DNA from: Methanomassiliicoccaceae archaeon
GTDB taxonomy: Archaea; Thermoplasmatota; Thermoplasmata; Methanomassiliicoccales; Methanomethylophilaceae
NCBI GenBank assembly: GCA_009776625.1
Contig: WRNL01000024.1
Span: forward strand, 1 to 15,893
Reading direction: 5' to 3'
Length of the DNA: 15,893 bases
Below the pieces are notes generated by a model. The model was not told where the DNA came from. It made no database searches and saw only the letters and a program-made list of their open reading frames with translations. A program made the translations under genes and the position numbers. The stretch's first letter is position 1. Each line of letters opens with the position of its first letter. Of this stretch, positions 1 through 6,843 are shown piece after piece.

Positions 1-149
1 GCCCTGGGGCCCTCCAGGACCATCCCGTAGCACGTCTCCTTCGCCGTCACCCCCATGCCCATGGCATGCATCTCCCTGACCAGCTGGTCGGGGGTCACCG
101 TCGAGCTGGGCGATATCATGACCACCCTGGTCTCCCTCTCCTCGCTCAT
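1..149 (-). CDS. mmp6: Methanogenesis marker protein 6 (5' part, runs off left edge)
   Basis: Only the first 49 codons are visible; the gene continues beyond the left edge. The start codon overlaps the TGA stop of the preceding mmp3 gene (ATGA arrangement), so the two are translationally coupled. The visible protein begins MSEERETRVVMISPSSTVTP and continues with a DQLVREMHAMGM segment and a KETCYGMVLEG segment. The early 'hydrophobic strand, SP-S-VTP, short helix, KETC-G' pattern matches what I recall of methanogenesis marker 6, a small protein of unknown chemistry found in methane- or alkane-metabolising archaea. In many methanogens it sits beside mmp3, mcrC and atwA, as here. I infer a part in MCR maturation or activation from this context; no catalytic motif is visible in the fragment. 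Confidence 0.8.
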   Translation of the reverse strand, partial: MSEERETRVVMISPSSTVTPDQLVREMHAMGMGVTAKETCYGMVLEGPR

Positions 150-1657
150 CGCCTCTCCTCCATCACGTACACCGTCTCCTCCTCCTCCAGCTCGGCCAGC
201 CTGCCGAGGTCGTCGAGGAACCTGCCCACGAGGTTCGTCCCGTAGGGCTCCTCCCCCGTCGGGCCGTACTCCTTGCTGTCCCCGAGCCTGATCCCGATCA
301 GGCCGTGGTGCGGCCTCGACTGGTTCGTTATCCCGATGTCCCCTTTCTTGCACTTCTTGAACGGCTCCTGCGGGAAGAGGCTCTTCGACCTCTCCTCGTC
401 GCCGTAGAAGGTCACCATCGGCATCCCGGGGAACGCGAACTGCGTCCTGAGGACGCCGACCGGCTTGTGGCTGAGGCCGGTGACCTTCCTGAAGTAGTAG
501 GCGTCGCTCTGGCGGGACTCGTCGAGCTGTATCCTGAACACCCTCTCCCTCGGGACCCCGAACGTCTCCACGGCGCCTGACGACATCGCCGTCAGCGTCG
601 CCTCGGGGGACTGGCCGACGATCACCGCGTCGTCCGAGGCGTCCCCCGTCCTGCTCTGAGCTATGCCGAGGCCCGATAGGAACCTCCCGCCCTCCGACTG
701 CGTCATGCCCACCGAGAGGGCCCGCGCCGGCTCGGTGACCACGGTGACCCTGTCCCCGGCGGCGGCCTTGGATATTATGCCCATCCCCCTCTCCACCGCC
801 CCGGCGGCGTTGTGCGCCGGGCTGGACTGCCTCCTCTCCTTGTAGAACAGTATGTTGCCCGTGCCCTGCCCCGTGTTCCTCACGGCCACGGCCCCCCTGC
901 CCCTGACGGAATGGGCCTCGTCCGGGATCTCGACGTCGAGGTCGTCGCCGCAGCCCGCCACCGTCCCGGACGACTGCGTGACGTTGACGTACCCCTTCGA
1001 GGCTATGGCCAGTATGTGCTCCGCCGACGCAGGGGACCCCGCATCGAGCCTAATCAGGACGTTCGTGTCTATGGAGCAGCCTTCCTCCAGCCGGTATCCC
1101 AGGTCCTTGGTAGCCACCATGTTCTCGGCGCTGGCCTCGGAGACGATCGGCCTGATCCCCGTCAGCCCCTCCCCCTCGGCAAGCGCCTCCAGCACGTGCC
1201 TCCCCAGGGTTATCCTCCCTATGTTGCCCACGCCGGCGCCGTATGACCTGGCGTGCCCCTTCTTCGCGATCATCATGTACGTGGTGTGGTTGTCGGAGCC
1301 GCCCAGCGTGAAGAAGCAGTCATACTTCCTGTACTGCCTCTCCGCCCTGTCGGTCGGGATGTCGGTGGGGAACGAGCCGAAGGCCACTATCTCCCTGGTG
1401 GACCACCTCGCGGTCGCGCCCTCTATCCTCTGTATGGACGACTTCCACAGCCTCGCGCCGTCGGTGTCGTCGAGGCGGAGCACCATCGGCCCCCTCGGCG
1501 TCATCAGCTCGAAGTCGTCGGTCTCCCCGACCAGCCTCTCGGTGGACAGGAGGACCGACGCCAGGGAGCCGGGGTGGAAAGCCTCTCCCTTCACGGCGTC
1601 CCCGAGAGTCGCGCCCTCCCTGAGCTCCTTCGCCTTGCCGTTCACGGTGACCCTCAA
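146..1657 (-). CDS. mmp3: Methanogenesis marker protein 3 (UPF0288 family)
   Basis: A 503-residue protein, the usual length for methanogenesis marker 3. Family knowledge: Mmp3 was found with McrC and other markers in the component A3a preparation that, with ATPase A2, activates methyl-coenzyme M reductase. The first ~40 residues (MRVTVNGKAKELREGATLGD) look like a beta-grasp, ThiS/MoaD-like opening. The middle (about residues 95-260) is rich in Gly and beta-strand segments, and the C-terminus ends in an acidic helix (LAELEEEETVYVMEERR). The start is TTG: the frame is closed just upstream by a TGA at 1664-1666, the in-frame TTG overlaps the mcrC stop, and a GGGGTGAT Shine-Dalgarno-like stretch precedes it. 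An ATG at 1664 is in another frame. It is the third gene of atwA-mcrC-mmp3-mmp6. Identity is confident; the molecular role is inferred from the family. Confidence 0.9.
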   Translation of the reverse strand: MRVTVNGKAKELREGATLGDAVKGEAFHPGSLASVLLSTERLVGETDDFELMTPRGPMVLRLDDTDGARLWKSSIQRIEGATARWSTREIVAFGSFPTDIPTDRAERQYRKYDCFFTLGGSDNHTTYMMIAKKGHARSYGAGVGNIGRITLGRHVLEALAEGEGLTGIRPIVSEASAENMVATKDLGYRLEEGCSIDTNVLIRLDAGSPASAEHILAIASKGYVNVTQSSGTVAGCGDDLDVEIPDEAHSVRGRGAVAVRNTGQGTGNILFYKERRQSSPAHNAAGAVERGMGIISKAAAGDRVTVVTEPARALSVGMTQSEGGRFLSGLGIAQSRTGDASDDAVIVGQSPEATLTAMSSGAVETFGVPRERVFRIQLDESRQSDAYYFRKVTGLSHKPVGVLRTQFAFPGMPMVTFYGDEERSKSLFPQEPFKKCKKGDIGITNQSRPHHGLIGIRLGDSKEYGPTGEEPYGTNLVGRFLDDLGRLAELEEEETVYVMEERR

Positions 1658-2277
1658 AGCCCATCACCCCTCGGCGGCAGGGCCCTCTGCACCTTGGACA
1701 CTATCTCGTCCAGCTTGTCCTGGGGGGCGGTCACCCCCCTGATGACCCCTGTCACTATCTCTATTATCTCCCCCCGCGTCTTTATGTCCTCGTCGGGGGG
1801 CATGACCCTCCTCGTCCTCACGCCGATGGCCGCGAAGTCCTCGTAGTCCACCGGCGCCTGCGCGACCACCACCGCCGGTATGTCGACGTTCCTCAGGATG
1901 AGCCGCGCCTTGTAGATTATGTGCTGCCTCACGTTGCCCAGGTGTATTATCGCCAGCCTGTACTGCTGTATCCTCTCCGCCTCGATGGGGTCGAGGCCGA
2001 AGTACGACGTGGTGGTCATGTCCGGCGCGTCGGCCGGCACACCCGACCCGGCGTTCACGACGAGGACGCTGGTGTCGATGCCCTCCTCCCTCAGGGCGTA
2101 GGTTATCTCGCAGACCGGCTTCGTTATGTGCCTCCTCCCGGGGCCCATCGCCACCACGACGACGTCCATCCCGCTCTCGGATATGGTCGCCCTCTGCGCC
2201 AGGCCCCCGCCGACTCCCAGGCCCATGGACTCCCTGCACTCAACGAAGCTCAGGTGCCTGCCGATCTGTTTCTTCAT
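1654..2277 (-). CDS. mcrC: Methyl-coenzyme M reductase operon protein C (McrC)
   Basis: A 207-residue protein when started at the ATG at 2277. The conserved McrC signature is clear: FVECRES (about residues 10-16), a glycine-rich GLGVGGGLAQR loop (19-29), then MGPGRRHITKPVCEITYALR (44-63) and VLVVNAGSGVP (71-81). Family knowledge: despite its name McrC is not an MCR subunit; it belongs to the MCR-activating complex with A2 and several marker proteins. In many methanogens it lies between mcrD and mcrG; here it lies between atwA and mmp3 instead. The reading frame opens 12 bases earlier at a GTG overlapping the atwA stop, but a GAGGTG ribosome-binding sequence four bases before ATG 2277 makes that ATG the better start. 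Its stop overlaps the TTG of mmp3 by four bases. Confidence 0.93.
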   Translation of the reverse strand: MKKQIGRHLSFVECRESMGLGVGGGLAQRATISESGMDVVVVAMGPGRRHITKPVCEITYALREEGIDTSVLVVNAGSGVPADAPDMTTTSYFGLDPIEAERIQQYRLAIIHLGNVRQHIIYKARLILRNVDIPAVVVAQAPVDYEDFAAIGVRTRRVMPPDEDIKTRGEIIEIVTGVIRGVTAPQDKLDEIVSKVQRALPPRGDGL

Positions 2278-2281
2278 GTGC

Positions 2282-2287
2282 CACCTC
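2282..2287 (-). promoter_or_regulatory. Ribosome-binding site deciding the mcrC start
   Basis: The minus strand reads GAGGTG, then GCAC, then ATG at 2277. The spacing of four bases supports ATG 2277 over the upstream in-frame GTG at 2289. The site overlaps the TGA stop of atwA, so translation of the two genes is probably coupled. Confidence 0.6.
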
Positions 2288-3869
2288 ACTGCTGCCTGTC
2301 GAACTCGCCGATTATCCTGTCAGGCGGCCCGATGTCGACCACCTTGCCGTTCTTGATGAACGCGGCGCGGTCGCAGCAGTTCGTTATGAAGTCCATGTCG
2401 TGGCTAACCACGACGAACGTCTCGTCCAGCGTGTCCCTCGCCTTGAGCACGGACTTCGCGATTATCACCTTGGTGATCGGGTCCATCGTGCCGGTCGGCT
2501 CGTCCAGGATTATTATCTTCGGCTCTTTGATGAGCACCTGGGCGAACGCGATCCTCTGGCACTCGCCCACGCTGAGCGAGTCCGGGTAGGCGTAGAGCAC
2601 CTTCTCCACGTCCTTCCTCGGGAAGCCCACGCTCAGCAGCACCTGCACCGCCTTCATCTTGGCTAGCTCGGCGGGCATCTTCATGCCTATCGACGTGGAC
2701 AGGTTCTGCAGGACCGTGTCGAAGGGGTACAGGGTGTACTCCTGGTGAAGGAACCCTATGTAAGGGGTGGCCCTGCCCTTCCCGGCGAGGCCCGCCTCGG
2801 ACATGTCCACCCAGTCGTCCCCTATCCTGACCCTCACCTTGCCCGAAGTCGCGGGGGTCATCCCCGCGATCATCCTCGAGGTGGTGGTCTTGCCCGCCCC
2901 GGATAGGCCCACGAGGGCGAATATCTCCTTCTCCTTGATCTCGAGGCTTATGCCGTCGACCGCCTTGACCACCCCCCTCGACACCGAGAAGTAATGCTTG
3001 ACAGCGTTCTCGAGGGATATGAGCGGCTCGCCGGCCTCCTTCCCGGCGGACTTCTCGAAACGGTACTCCGCCATGAACCTGTCCGTCACCTCCCTCGGGT
3101 CGCCCTCCGCCACTAGGCTGCCCGCGTCCAGCCACAGGGCGTGGTCGGACATCGCGGCGACCGCCTCCGGCCAGTGCGAGGCGAGGACCATGCAGATGTT
3201 GTGCTCCCTCACGTACTCCACGAGCCTCTCGTGGATCAGCGCCGACGTGTAGGGGTCCAGCGTCCCCGTCGGCTCGTCAGCCAGGAAGAACAGCGGCTCC
3301 TTCGCCAGCTGCCTGGCCATGACGATCCTCTGCTTCTCCCCCCCGGACAGGTCCCTGGCTATGTGCGTAGCACGGTGGGTCATGTTGACGAACTCCAGCA
3401 GCTCGACCGCCTTGTCCACCCGCCGGGGGTCGTTGGGGTCCAGCGCCTCCAGGATGTTCTCCACCACGGACCTGTCGCCGAACAGCGCGAACGTCCTCTG
3501 GATCATTATCGCGATGTGGCCCTTGAGCCCGTCCCTCACCGGGTCGTGCTCTTTGAGGCCCCAGAGGTCTATGCTCTCCGTCACGGCCGCCGCGCCGCAC
3601 TTGGCGCAGGCCGCGCCCGGCACGGGAAGGCCCATGCCGCCGCACTTGGGGCAGCGGTTGACGTGGTACAGTATCCGCCCAGAGTCCGGGCCGTACCCCT
3701 CGCTGCCGCGTATCATGTGGATGAGGACGCTCTTCCCGGCGGCGCTCTTCCCTATGAGCCCCAGCACCTTCCCCGACGAGACCCTCGCGCTCACGTTGTT
3801 GAGGACGGTCCTCCCGTTGAAGGTCTTGGTCACGTTCTCGATGGTCAAAAGTTCGACCGGCTCTTCCAT
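2286..3869 (-). CDS. atwA: MCR activation component A2, twin-ABC ATPase
   Basis: A 527-residue soluble protein with two ABC ATPase domains and no membrane segments. Domain 1 (about 1-270) has Walker A GKSAAGKS (40-47), signature LSGGE (174-178), Walker B with ADEPTG (197-202) and switch His 232. Domain 2 (about 280-525) has Walker A GLSGAGKT (321-328), an altered signature LSVGE (432-436), Walker B ILDEP (454-458) and His 490. Between the first Walker A and signature is a zinc-ribbon-like insertion with C73-x2-C76 and C88-x2-C91. Family knowledge: A2 couples ATP hydrolysis to reductive activation of the nickel-F430 centre of MCR, with component A3a (McrC, Mmp3 and others). It is the first gene of the cluster; its stop overlaps the mcrC ribosome-binding site. 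The start at 3869 lies about 30 bases from the first base of a TATA box, suggesting a leaderless mRNA. Confidence 0.93.
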   Translation of the reverse strand: MEEPVELLTIENVTKTFNGRTVLNNVSARVSSGKVLGLIGKSAAGKSVLIHMIRGSEGYGPDSGRILYHVNRCPKCGGMGLPVPGAACAKCGAAAVTESIDLWGLKEHDPVRDGLKGHIAIMIQRTFALFGDRSVVENILEALDPNDPRRVDKAVELLEFVNMTHRATHIARDLSGGEKQRIVMARQLAKEPLFFLADEPTGTLDPYTSALIHERLVEYVREHNICMVLASHWPEAVAAMSDHALWLDAGSLVAEGDPREVTDRFMAEYRFEKSAGKEAGEPLISLENAVKHYFSVSRGVVKAVDGISLEIKEKEIFALVGLSGAGKTTTSRMIAGMTPATSGKVRVRIGDDWVDMSEAGLAGKGRATPYIGFLHQEYTLYPFDTVLQNLSTSIGMKMPAELAKMKAVQVLLSVGFPRKDVEKVLYAYPDSLSVGECQRIAFAQVLIKEPKIIILDEPTGTMDPITKVIIAKSVLKARDTLDETFVVVSHDMDFITNCCDRAAFIKNGKVVDIGPPDRIIGEFDRQQ

Positions 3870-3890
3870 GGACCGACAAAGGCTACAAAA

Positions 3891-3898
3891 GATATAAA
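3891..3898 (-). promoter_or_regulatory. TATA box of the atwA-mcrC-mmp3-mmp6 cluster
   Basis: The minus strand reads TTTATATC, preceded by a purine-poor CCTCACCACCC stretch. Archaeal transcription starts about 30 bases from the first base of the box, which is essentially the A of the atwA ATG at 3869. No Shine-Dalgarno sequence precedes that ATG. The spacing fits a leaderless transcript. Confidence 0.6.
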
Positions 3899-3984
3899 GG
3901 GTGGTGAGGGGCGGGAGGGCCTGTGATGACTCACCAGTTCATGAAGGGCGTTGCGCTTTCAGCCACAAGCGGGATGCGTGTCGC

Positions 3985-3998
3985 TGACCCATGGGTCA
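3985..3998. promoter_or_regulatory. 14-bp perfect palindrome upstream of atwA
   Basis: TGACCCATGGGTCA is its own reverse complement. It lies about 90 bases upstream of the atwA TATA box and 40 bases beyond the stop of the unknown gene at 4038-4748. It could bind a dimeric regulator of the MCR activation cluster. A perfect 14-mer palindrome can also arise by chance, and no second copy was noticed in the window. Confidence 0.3.
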
Positions 3999-4037
3999 AT
4001 ACGGGGTTGGAGACATACGGGAGCCGGGACCGCCGTG

Positions 4038-4748
4038 TCAGGATGTTTTGTTTTTGCTCCATCCGATCACATCGATCGTCTTTAGGGGGGACGCATTGTC
4101 CTCGTCTGCGCCCTCTAAGATGCATTCGCCTTTGTCGGTGAACCCGACGGTGAAGACGTTCAAGTCCATCTTCTGATGCTCGTTGAGCTCGTACCCGTCG
4201 CAATAGAAGGGCAACGGCAGCGTCATCGGGTCGGAGAAGTCGTAGAACTCGTTCGTCCAGTCGCATGCCCAATAGCACCCTTCGGCCGCCAACAGGTTGT
4301 TGGCCTCGCAATAGAGCACGCCCGTCCAGATGAACGTCTCCCCGCCCTCGTCGAAACTGTGCTTCGGGACGTAATGGGCGATGTCCCCGCCCTCGATCTC
4401 CATCACAGAGTACCCGTACAGGCCTGTTTTGAAGATTATGTACCCTTTGCCGTTCTTATGGCGGATCAGCTCGACCAGCGGAACGTCGTCCGTGGTCCTG
4501 TAGTCCAAGAGGACTGTGCCGTCGGCACGGGACACGGTCACTCTTTTTGCAGAAAAATAGACTGACCTGCCGTCGGCACGGACCTCCATTTTGCCGAAGG
4601 AGAGGTGGCGCACCTCGTACTCTTTATCGTCATCCAGATAGAACACCTCATCTTCTAGGGGCTCGAGGTCGAAGAGCCAATTGGACCTTTCCCTTCGGAG
4701 CCTGTATTCATCCGTGTATGCCACGTTCTCCATGTTCCTTTCGCTCAT
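4038..4748 (-). CDS. Hypothetical protein, unrecognised
   Basis: I do not recognise this protein. From ATG 4748 it has 236 residues (MSERNMENVAYTDEYRLRRE...). It is acidic, rich in aromatics and beta-strand-like segments, with no signal peptide or membrane segment. Short conspicuous stretches are EVFYLDDDKEYEVRHLSFGKM, then ETFIWTGVLYCEANNLLAAEG, CYWACDWTNEFYDF and a C-terminal LNVFTVGFTDKGECILEGADE. The repeated 'strand, charged turn, strand' pattern suggests a beta-sheet or propeller-like fold, but that is a guess. The frame extends to 4844, and ATGs at 4769 and 4733 are also possible; the AAAGGA before 4733 is the best Shine-Dalgarno-like match, and the TTTAAG-type box near 4784-4790 would place transcription start between 4754 and 4769. 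It is transcribed divergently from the DUF4443-DUF2111 gene. Codon use is less GC-rich than in the methanogenesis genes, hinting at an accessory gene. Confidence 0.7.
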   Translation of the reverse strand: MSERNMENVAYTDEYRLRRERSNWLFDLEPLEDEVFYLDDDKEYEVRHLSFGKMEVRADGRSVYFSAKRVTVSRADGTVLLDYRTTDDVPLVELIRHKNGKGYIIFKTGLYGYSVMEIEGGDIAHYVPKHSFDEGGETFIWTGVLYCEANNLLAAEGCYWACDWTNEFYDFSDPMTLPLPFYCDGYELNEHQKMDLNVFTVGFTDKGECILEGADEDNASPLKTIDVIGWSKNKTS

Positions 4749-4867
4749 TCCCATCGTTCCAGCCGTCATATGATGCGGGGCGGGTTTAAGCCTTATGCTC
4801 GCCTCGGGCCCCTTGCGGCATGCCTCCAGCCCGCATATCGCCACAGCGGCAGGAGGGAGTCGTTACC

Positions 4868-4875
4868 TTTTTTTA
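4868..4875 (+). promoter_or_regulatory. TATA-like box for the DUF4443-DUF2111 operon
   Basis: TTTTTTTA in an otherwise GC-rich stretch. Its first base is about 32 bases before ATG 4900, so the transcript would begin at or next to the start codon. This supports ATG 4900 over the upstream in-frame starts at 4795 and 4882. Confidence 0.45.
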
Positions 4876-4899
4876 GGTTGGATGCGGTATGCGACCGCA

Positions 4900-5859
4900 A
4901 TGGCATACAGGAACGCTTCCAGGCTGGGGGGGCCGATACCGAAGTTCGGGGACTACCATGTGTGGAAGGCCCTATACTGCATAAGCCAGGATTCCCCCCT
5001 CGGCAGGAAGAGCCTGGCATCGTCCCTGGATATAGGGGAGGGGAGCACGAGGACCATCCTGAGCATGCTGCACGAGGACGGGCTGGTCACCATCAACAAG
5101 AACGGCGTCTCCCTCACGAAAGCGGGCATGGACGCCTGGAAGGCCGTCAGGATGGACGTCGGGGGCGTCAGCCTGCCCGACCTTACCATCGGCAAGAACG
5201 ACTGCGCCGTCAGGGTCCCGGGCGCGGCCGTCAACGTCAAGTTCGGGTGCGAGGAGAGGGACACGGCGATCAAGCAGGGGGCCACAGGGGCGACGACTCT
5301 AGTCTGCTCCAACGGGGTGCTGATATTCCCGGGCTCGTACTATCCGGTGGACAAGTCCGTGGAGTCCGCCATCAGGGGCTGCTTCGACATCAGCGACGGG
5401 GACGTGGTGATCATCGGGACGGCCGCCACAAGGTCGGCGGCGGAGCTGGGCGCAGTGACCGCCGGGCTTGAGCTCATAGGGGGGCTGCAGATAAGGCGCG
5501 AGCTCGACGACGTCCTCACGCAGAGGAGCACGGGGAGCGAGCTTCTGTCCCTCGCCTTCGCTGTGCACGACCTTGTGGGGGGGCTCCCAGTCTGTGCCAA
5601 GAGCAGGGACAACCTGGGCATAAGGATAGAGAACGGGCAGGTCATCGACAACGCCTACACTGGCGCGGTCCTTGAGGAAGTAATTAATGCTGGCACCACT
5701 ATAAGGAAAGTAGCCATATCCGGGCCTTACAAAGGAATCCGGGTGATAGTGACGCCGATAGAGCTCGACAACAGGGTCATAGCGGCGATCGGCGTCGTGG
5801 ACATCAGGAGCATGGCCGGGACAAACAACTTGATAAGGTTAAGGAGTGACGAAGAATGA
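4900..5859 (+). CDS. Winged-helix DUF4443 regulator fused to DUF2111 domain
   Basis: A 319-residue protein from ATG 4900 (MAYRNASRLGG...). Residues about 15-80 form a winged-helix DNA-binding domain: FGDYHVWKALYCI, then SLASSLDIGEGSTRTILSMLHEDGLV (recognition helix) and a wing before LTKAGMDAWK. Residues about 85-195 resemble the DUF4443 sensor part, with EERDTAIKQGATGATTLVC and a GDVVIIGTA strand. Residues about 205-305 resemble DUF2111, a family I know mainly from methanogens: a helical SELLSLAFAVHDLVGGLPVCA segment and a GPYKGIRVIVTPI...NRVIAAIGVVDIRS core. The fusion suggests a transcription regulator with a small-molecule-sensing C-terminus; target and ligand are unknown. Its TGA overlaps the ATG of the next gene (ATGA), so it is co-translated with the DUF6951-like protein. 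Domain names are from pattern memory, not a search. Confidence 0.82.
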   Translation: MAYRNASRLGGPIPKFGDYHVWKALYCISQDSPLGRKSLASSLDIGEGSTRTILSMLHEDGLVTINKNGVSLTKAGMDAWKAVRMDVGGVSLPDLTIGKNDCAVRVPGAAVNVKFGCEERDTAIKQGATGATTLVCSNGVLIFPGSYYPVDKSVESAIRGCFDISDGDVVIIGTAATRSAAELGAVTAGLELIGGLQIRRELDDVLTQRSTGSELLSLAFAVHDLVGGLPVCAKSRDNLGIRIENGQVIDNAYTGAVLEEVINAGTTIRKVAISGPYKGIRVIVTPIELDNRVIAAIGVVDIRSMAGTNNLIRLRSDEE

Positions 5860-6179
5860 GCGACGAGTGCAAGGTGACTGTAGATGCGGGAGTATGTAAG
5901 ATGATAACCGTCATCACAGCGAAATCGAACCCCGACACAGGGATGATAGACATCGACATCCAGAGCGATTGCCCCAACGTGCTGAAGATGTCCTGGTCGG
6001 TGAAGCCGATCTGCCCCTACACGGAGGTGGAGGCGGCGATGAACGAGACCGAGATCTACAAATACGCGAGCGATGCGTTGCCACACGCCGCATGCCCGGT
6101 CCCCTGCGGGGTGATCAAGGCCATCGAAGTGGCCGGCGACCTCGGGCTCAAGAGGGACGTCACGATAAAAGTGGAGTGA
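5856..6179 (+). CDS. Small Cys-rich DUF6951-like protein
   Basis: A 107-residue soluble protein. Features match a small Cys-rich family that I recall as DUF6951: an early AGVC motif (C14), TVITAK strand, IQSDCPNV (C39), a helix with KPICPY (C53) and a C-terminal HAACPVPCGVIKAIEVAGDLGL segment (C80 and C84), ending in a short strand DVTIKVE. Six cysteines in 107 residues, with C39, C53, C80 and C84 in conserved-looking positions plus H77, suggest metal or cluster binding; that is an inference. In family members I recall, the 'CPVP...IKA.EVA' end is the most conserved part. It is coupled to the upstream regulator by a four-base overlap and followed by a perfect hairpin. It may serve the ligand or pathway sensed by the regulator. 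Confidence 0.75.
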   Translation: MSDECKVTVDAGVCKMITVITAKSNPDTGMIDIDIQSDCPNVLKMSWSVKPICPYTEVEAAMNETEIYKYASDALPHAACPVPCGVIKAIEVAGDLGLKRDVTIKVE

Positions 6180-6193
6180 GGGCGTTCTGAAAC

Positions 6194-6220
6194 AGCGATG
6201 GGCGGCGACCGCCCATCGCT
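6194..6220 (+). terminator. Perfect 12-bp hairpin after the DUF6951-like gene
   Basis: AGCGATGGGCGG, loop CGA, then CCGCCCATCGCT. The arms are exactly complementary, and TGTTTTATAA follows. It lies 15 bases after a stop codon, so it reads like a stem-loop terminator. It also lies only a few bases before the TATA box of the next gene (6227-6234), so it could instead be an operator or an mRNA-end stabiliser. Confidence 0.6.
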
Positions 6221-6226
6221 AACTGT

Positions 6227-6234
6227 TTTATAAT
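6227..6234 (+). promoter_or_regulatory. TATA box for the 182-aa gene
   Basis: TTTATAAT begins 28 bases before the ATG at 6255, the spacing expected for a leaderless archaeal transcript. No Shine-Dalgarno sequence precedes the ATG. Confidence 0.5.
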
Positions 6235-6254
6235 CACTTCCCATTTTATTATCG

Positions 6255-6803
6255 ATGACAGACGGAACAGGCTGCAAGCCTTTGGAGATAATAAAAGGCA
6301 TGAGGGGCGTGGTGAACGCCTTCCTCCTTGACAGGGACATCCTCGGCCGGATGAGGGAAGAGGAAGAGAAGGTCAAGGCCATGGGCAACATATCCGTGCA
6401 CAACGAGGGGTTCGGCGAGGCTCTCAAAAGGGAGAACGTTATCGCAATAATAAAGGATCCCCGATTCAGGCCCCCGCCTGAGCCCACCGTGGTCCTGGTG
6501 TCCGACAAGGGGGAGCTCATGGGGCTGGAGGTGTTCCCCTTCACGGCCAAGGAGTACCTGGAGAGGGAGGACGTGGTTTGGCTCTCGGACGCGTTCGTCC
6601 TTTTCCCGAACGTCAAGGGGATGGGCGGGGAGAAGTTCATAATGCCCCCGGTGTCGTTCCCCGAGCTGAACGAGGGGAACGGGTGCAGGGACGTCGTCTC
6701 ATGCAGCCCTGCGCCGACCTGCGACCTGATGATGAGGACGTACTACGAGCTCCAGGACGACCCCAGGCTGGCGAGCGTGCTCGTGGGGTACAACAACGCC
6801 TGA
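6255..6803 (+). CDS. Unrecognised 182-aa protein with three-Cys C-terminal motif
   Basis: I do not recognise this protein. It has 182 residues, is soluble and mixed alpha/beta. The N-terminal half carries GMRGVVNAFLLDRDIL and a charged helix REEEEKVKAM. The centre has a strand pair VIAIIKDPRFRPPPEPTVVLVSDKGE, followed by EVFPFTAKEYLEREDVVWLSD. The C-terminal third has GEKFIMPPVSFPELNEG and then C144-x5-C150-x5-C156, with C7 near the N-terminus. The cysteine spacing could hold a metal or cluster, but no known ligand motif is recognised. Codon use matches the core genes (AGG, GGC, CTC), so it is probably an ordinary chromosomal gene. It has its own TATA box, converges with the HEPN gene downstream (40-base gap), and follows the regulator pair. 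A methanogen-specific conserved protein is one possibility. Confidence 0.78.
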   Translation: MTDGTGCKPLEIIKGMRGVVNAFLLDRDILGRMREEEEKVKAMGNISVHNEGFGEALKRENVIAIIKDPRFRPPPEPTVVLVSDKGELMGLEVFPFTAKEYLEREDVVWLSDAFVLFPNVKGMGGEKFIMPPVSFPELNEGNGCRDVVSCSPAPTCDLMMRTYYELQDDPRLASVLVGYNNA

Positions 6804-6843
6804 TGCCAACGGCGGATCCCGCCTCACCTGTGCCAAAGGCCCC

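Noticed and set aside
852..1742. 296-codon open frame on the plus strand
   Set aside because: It is antisense to mmp3, with Ser/Pro-rich shadow composition.
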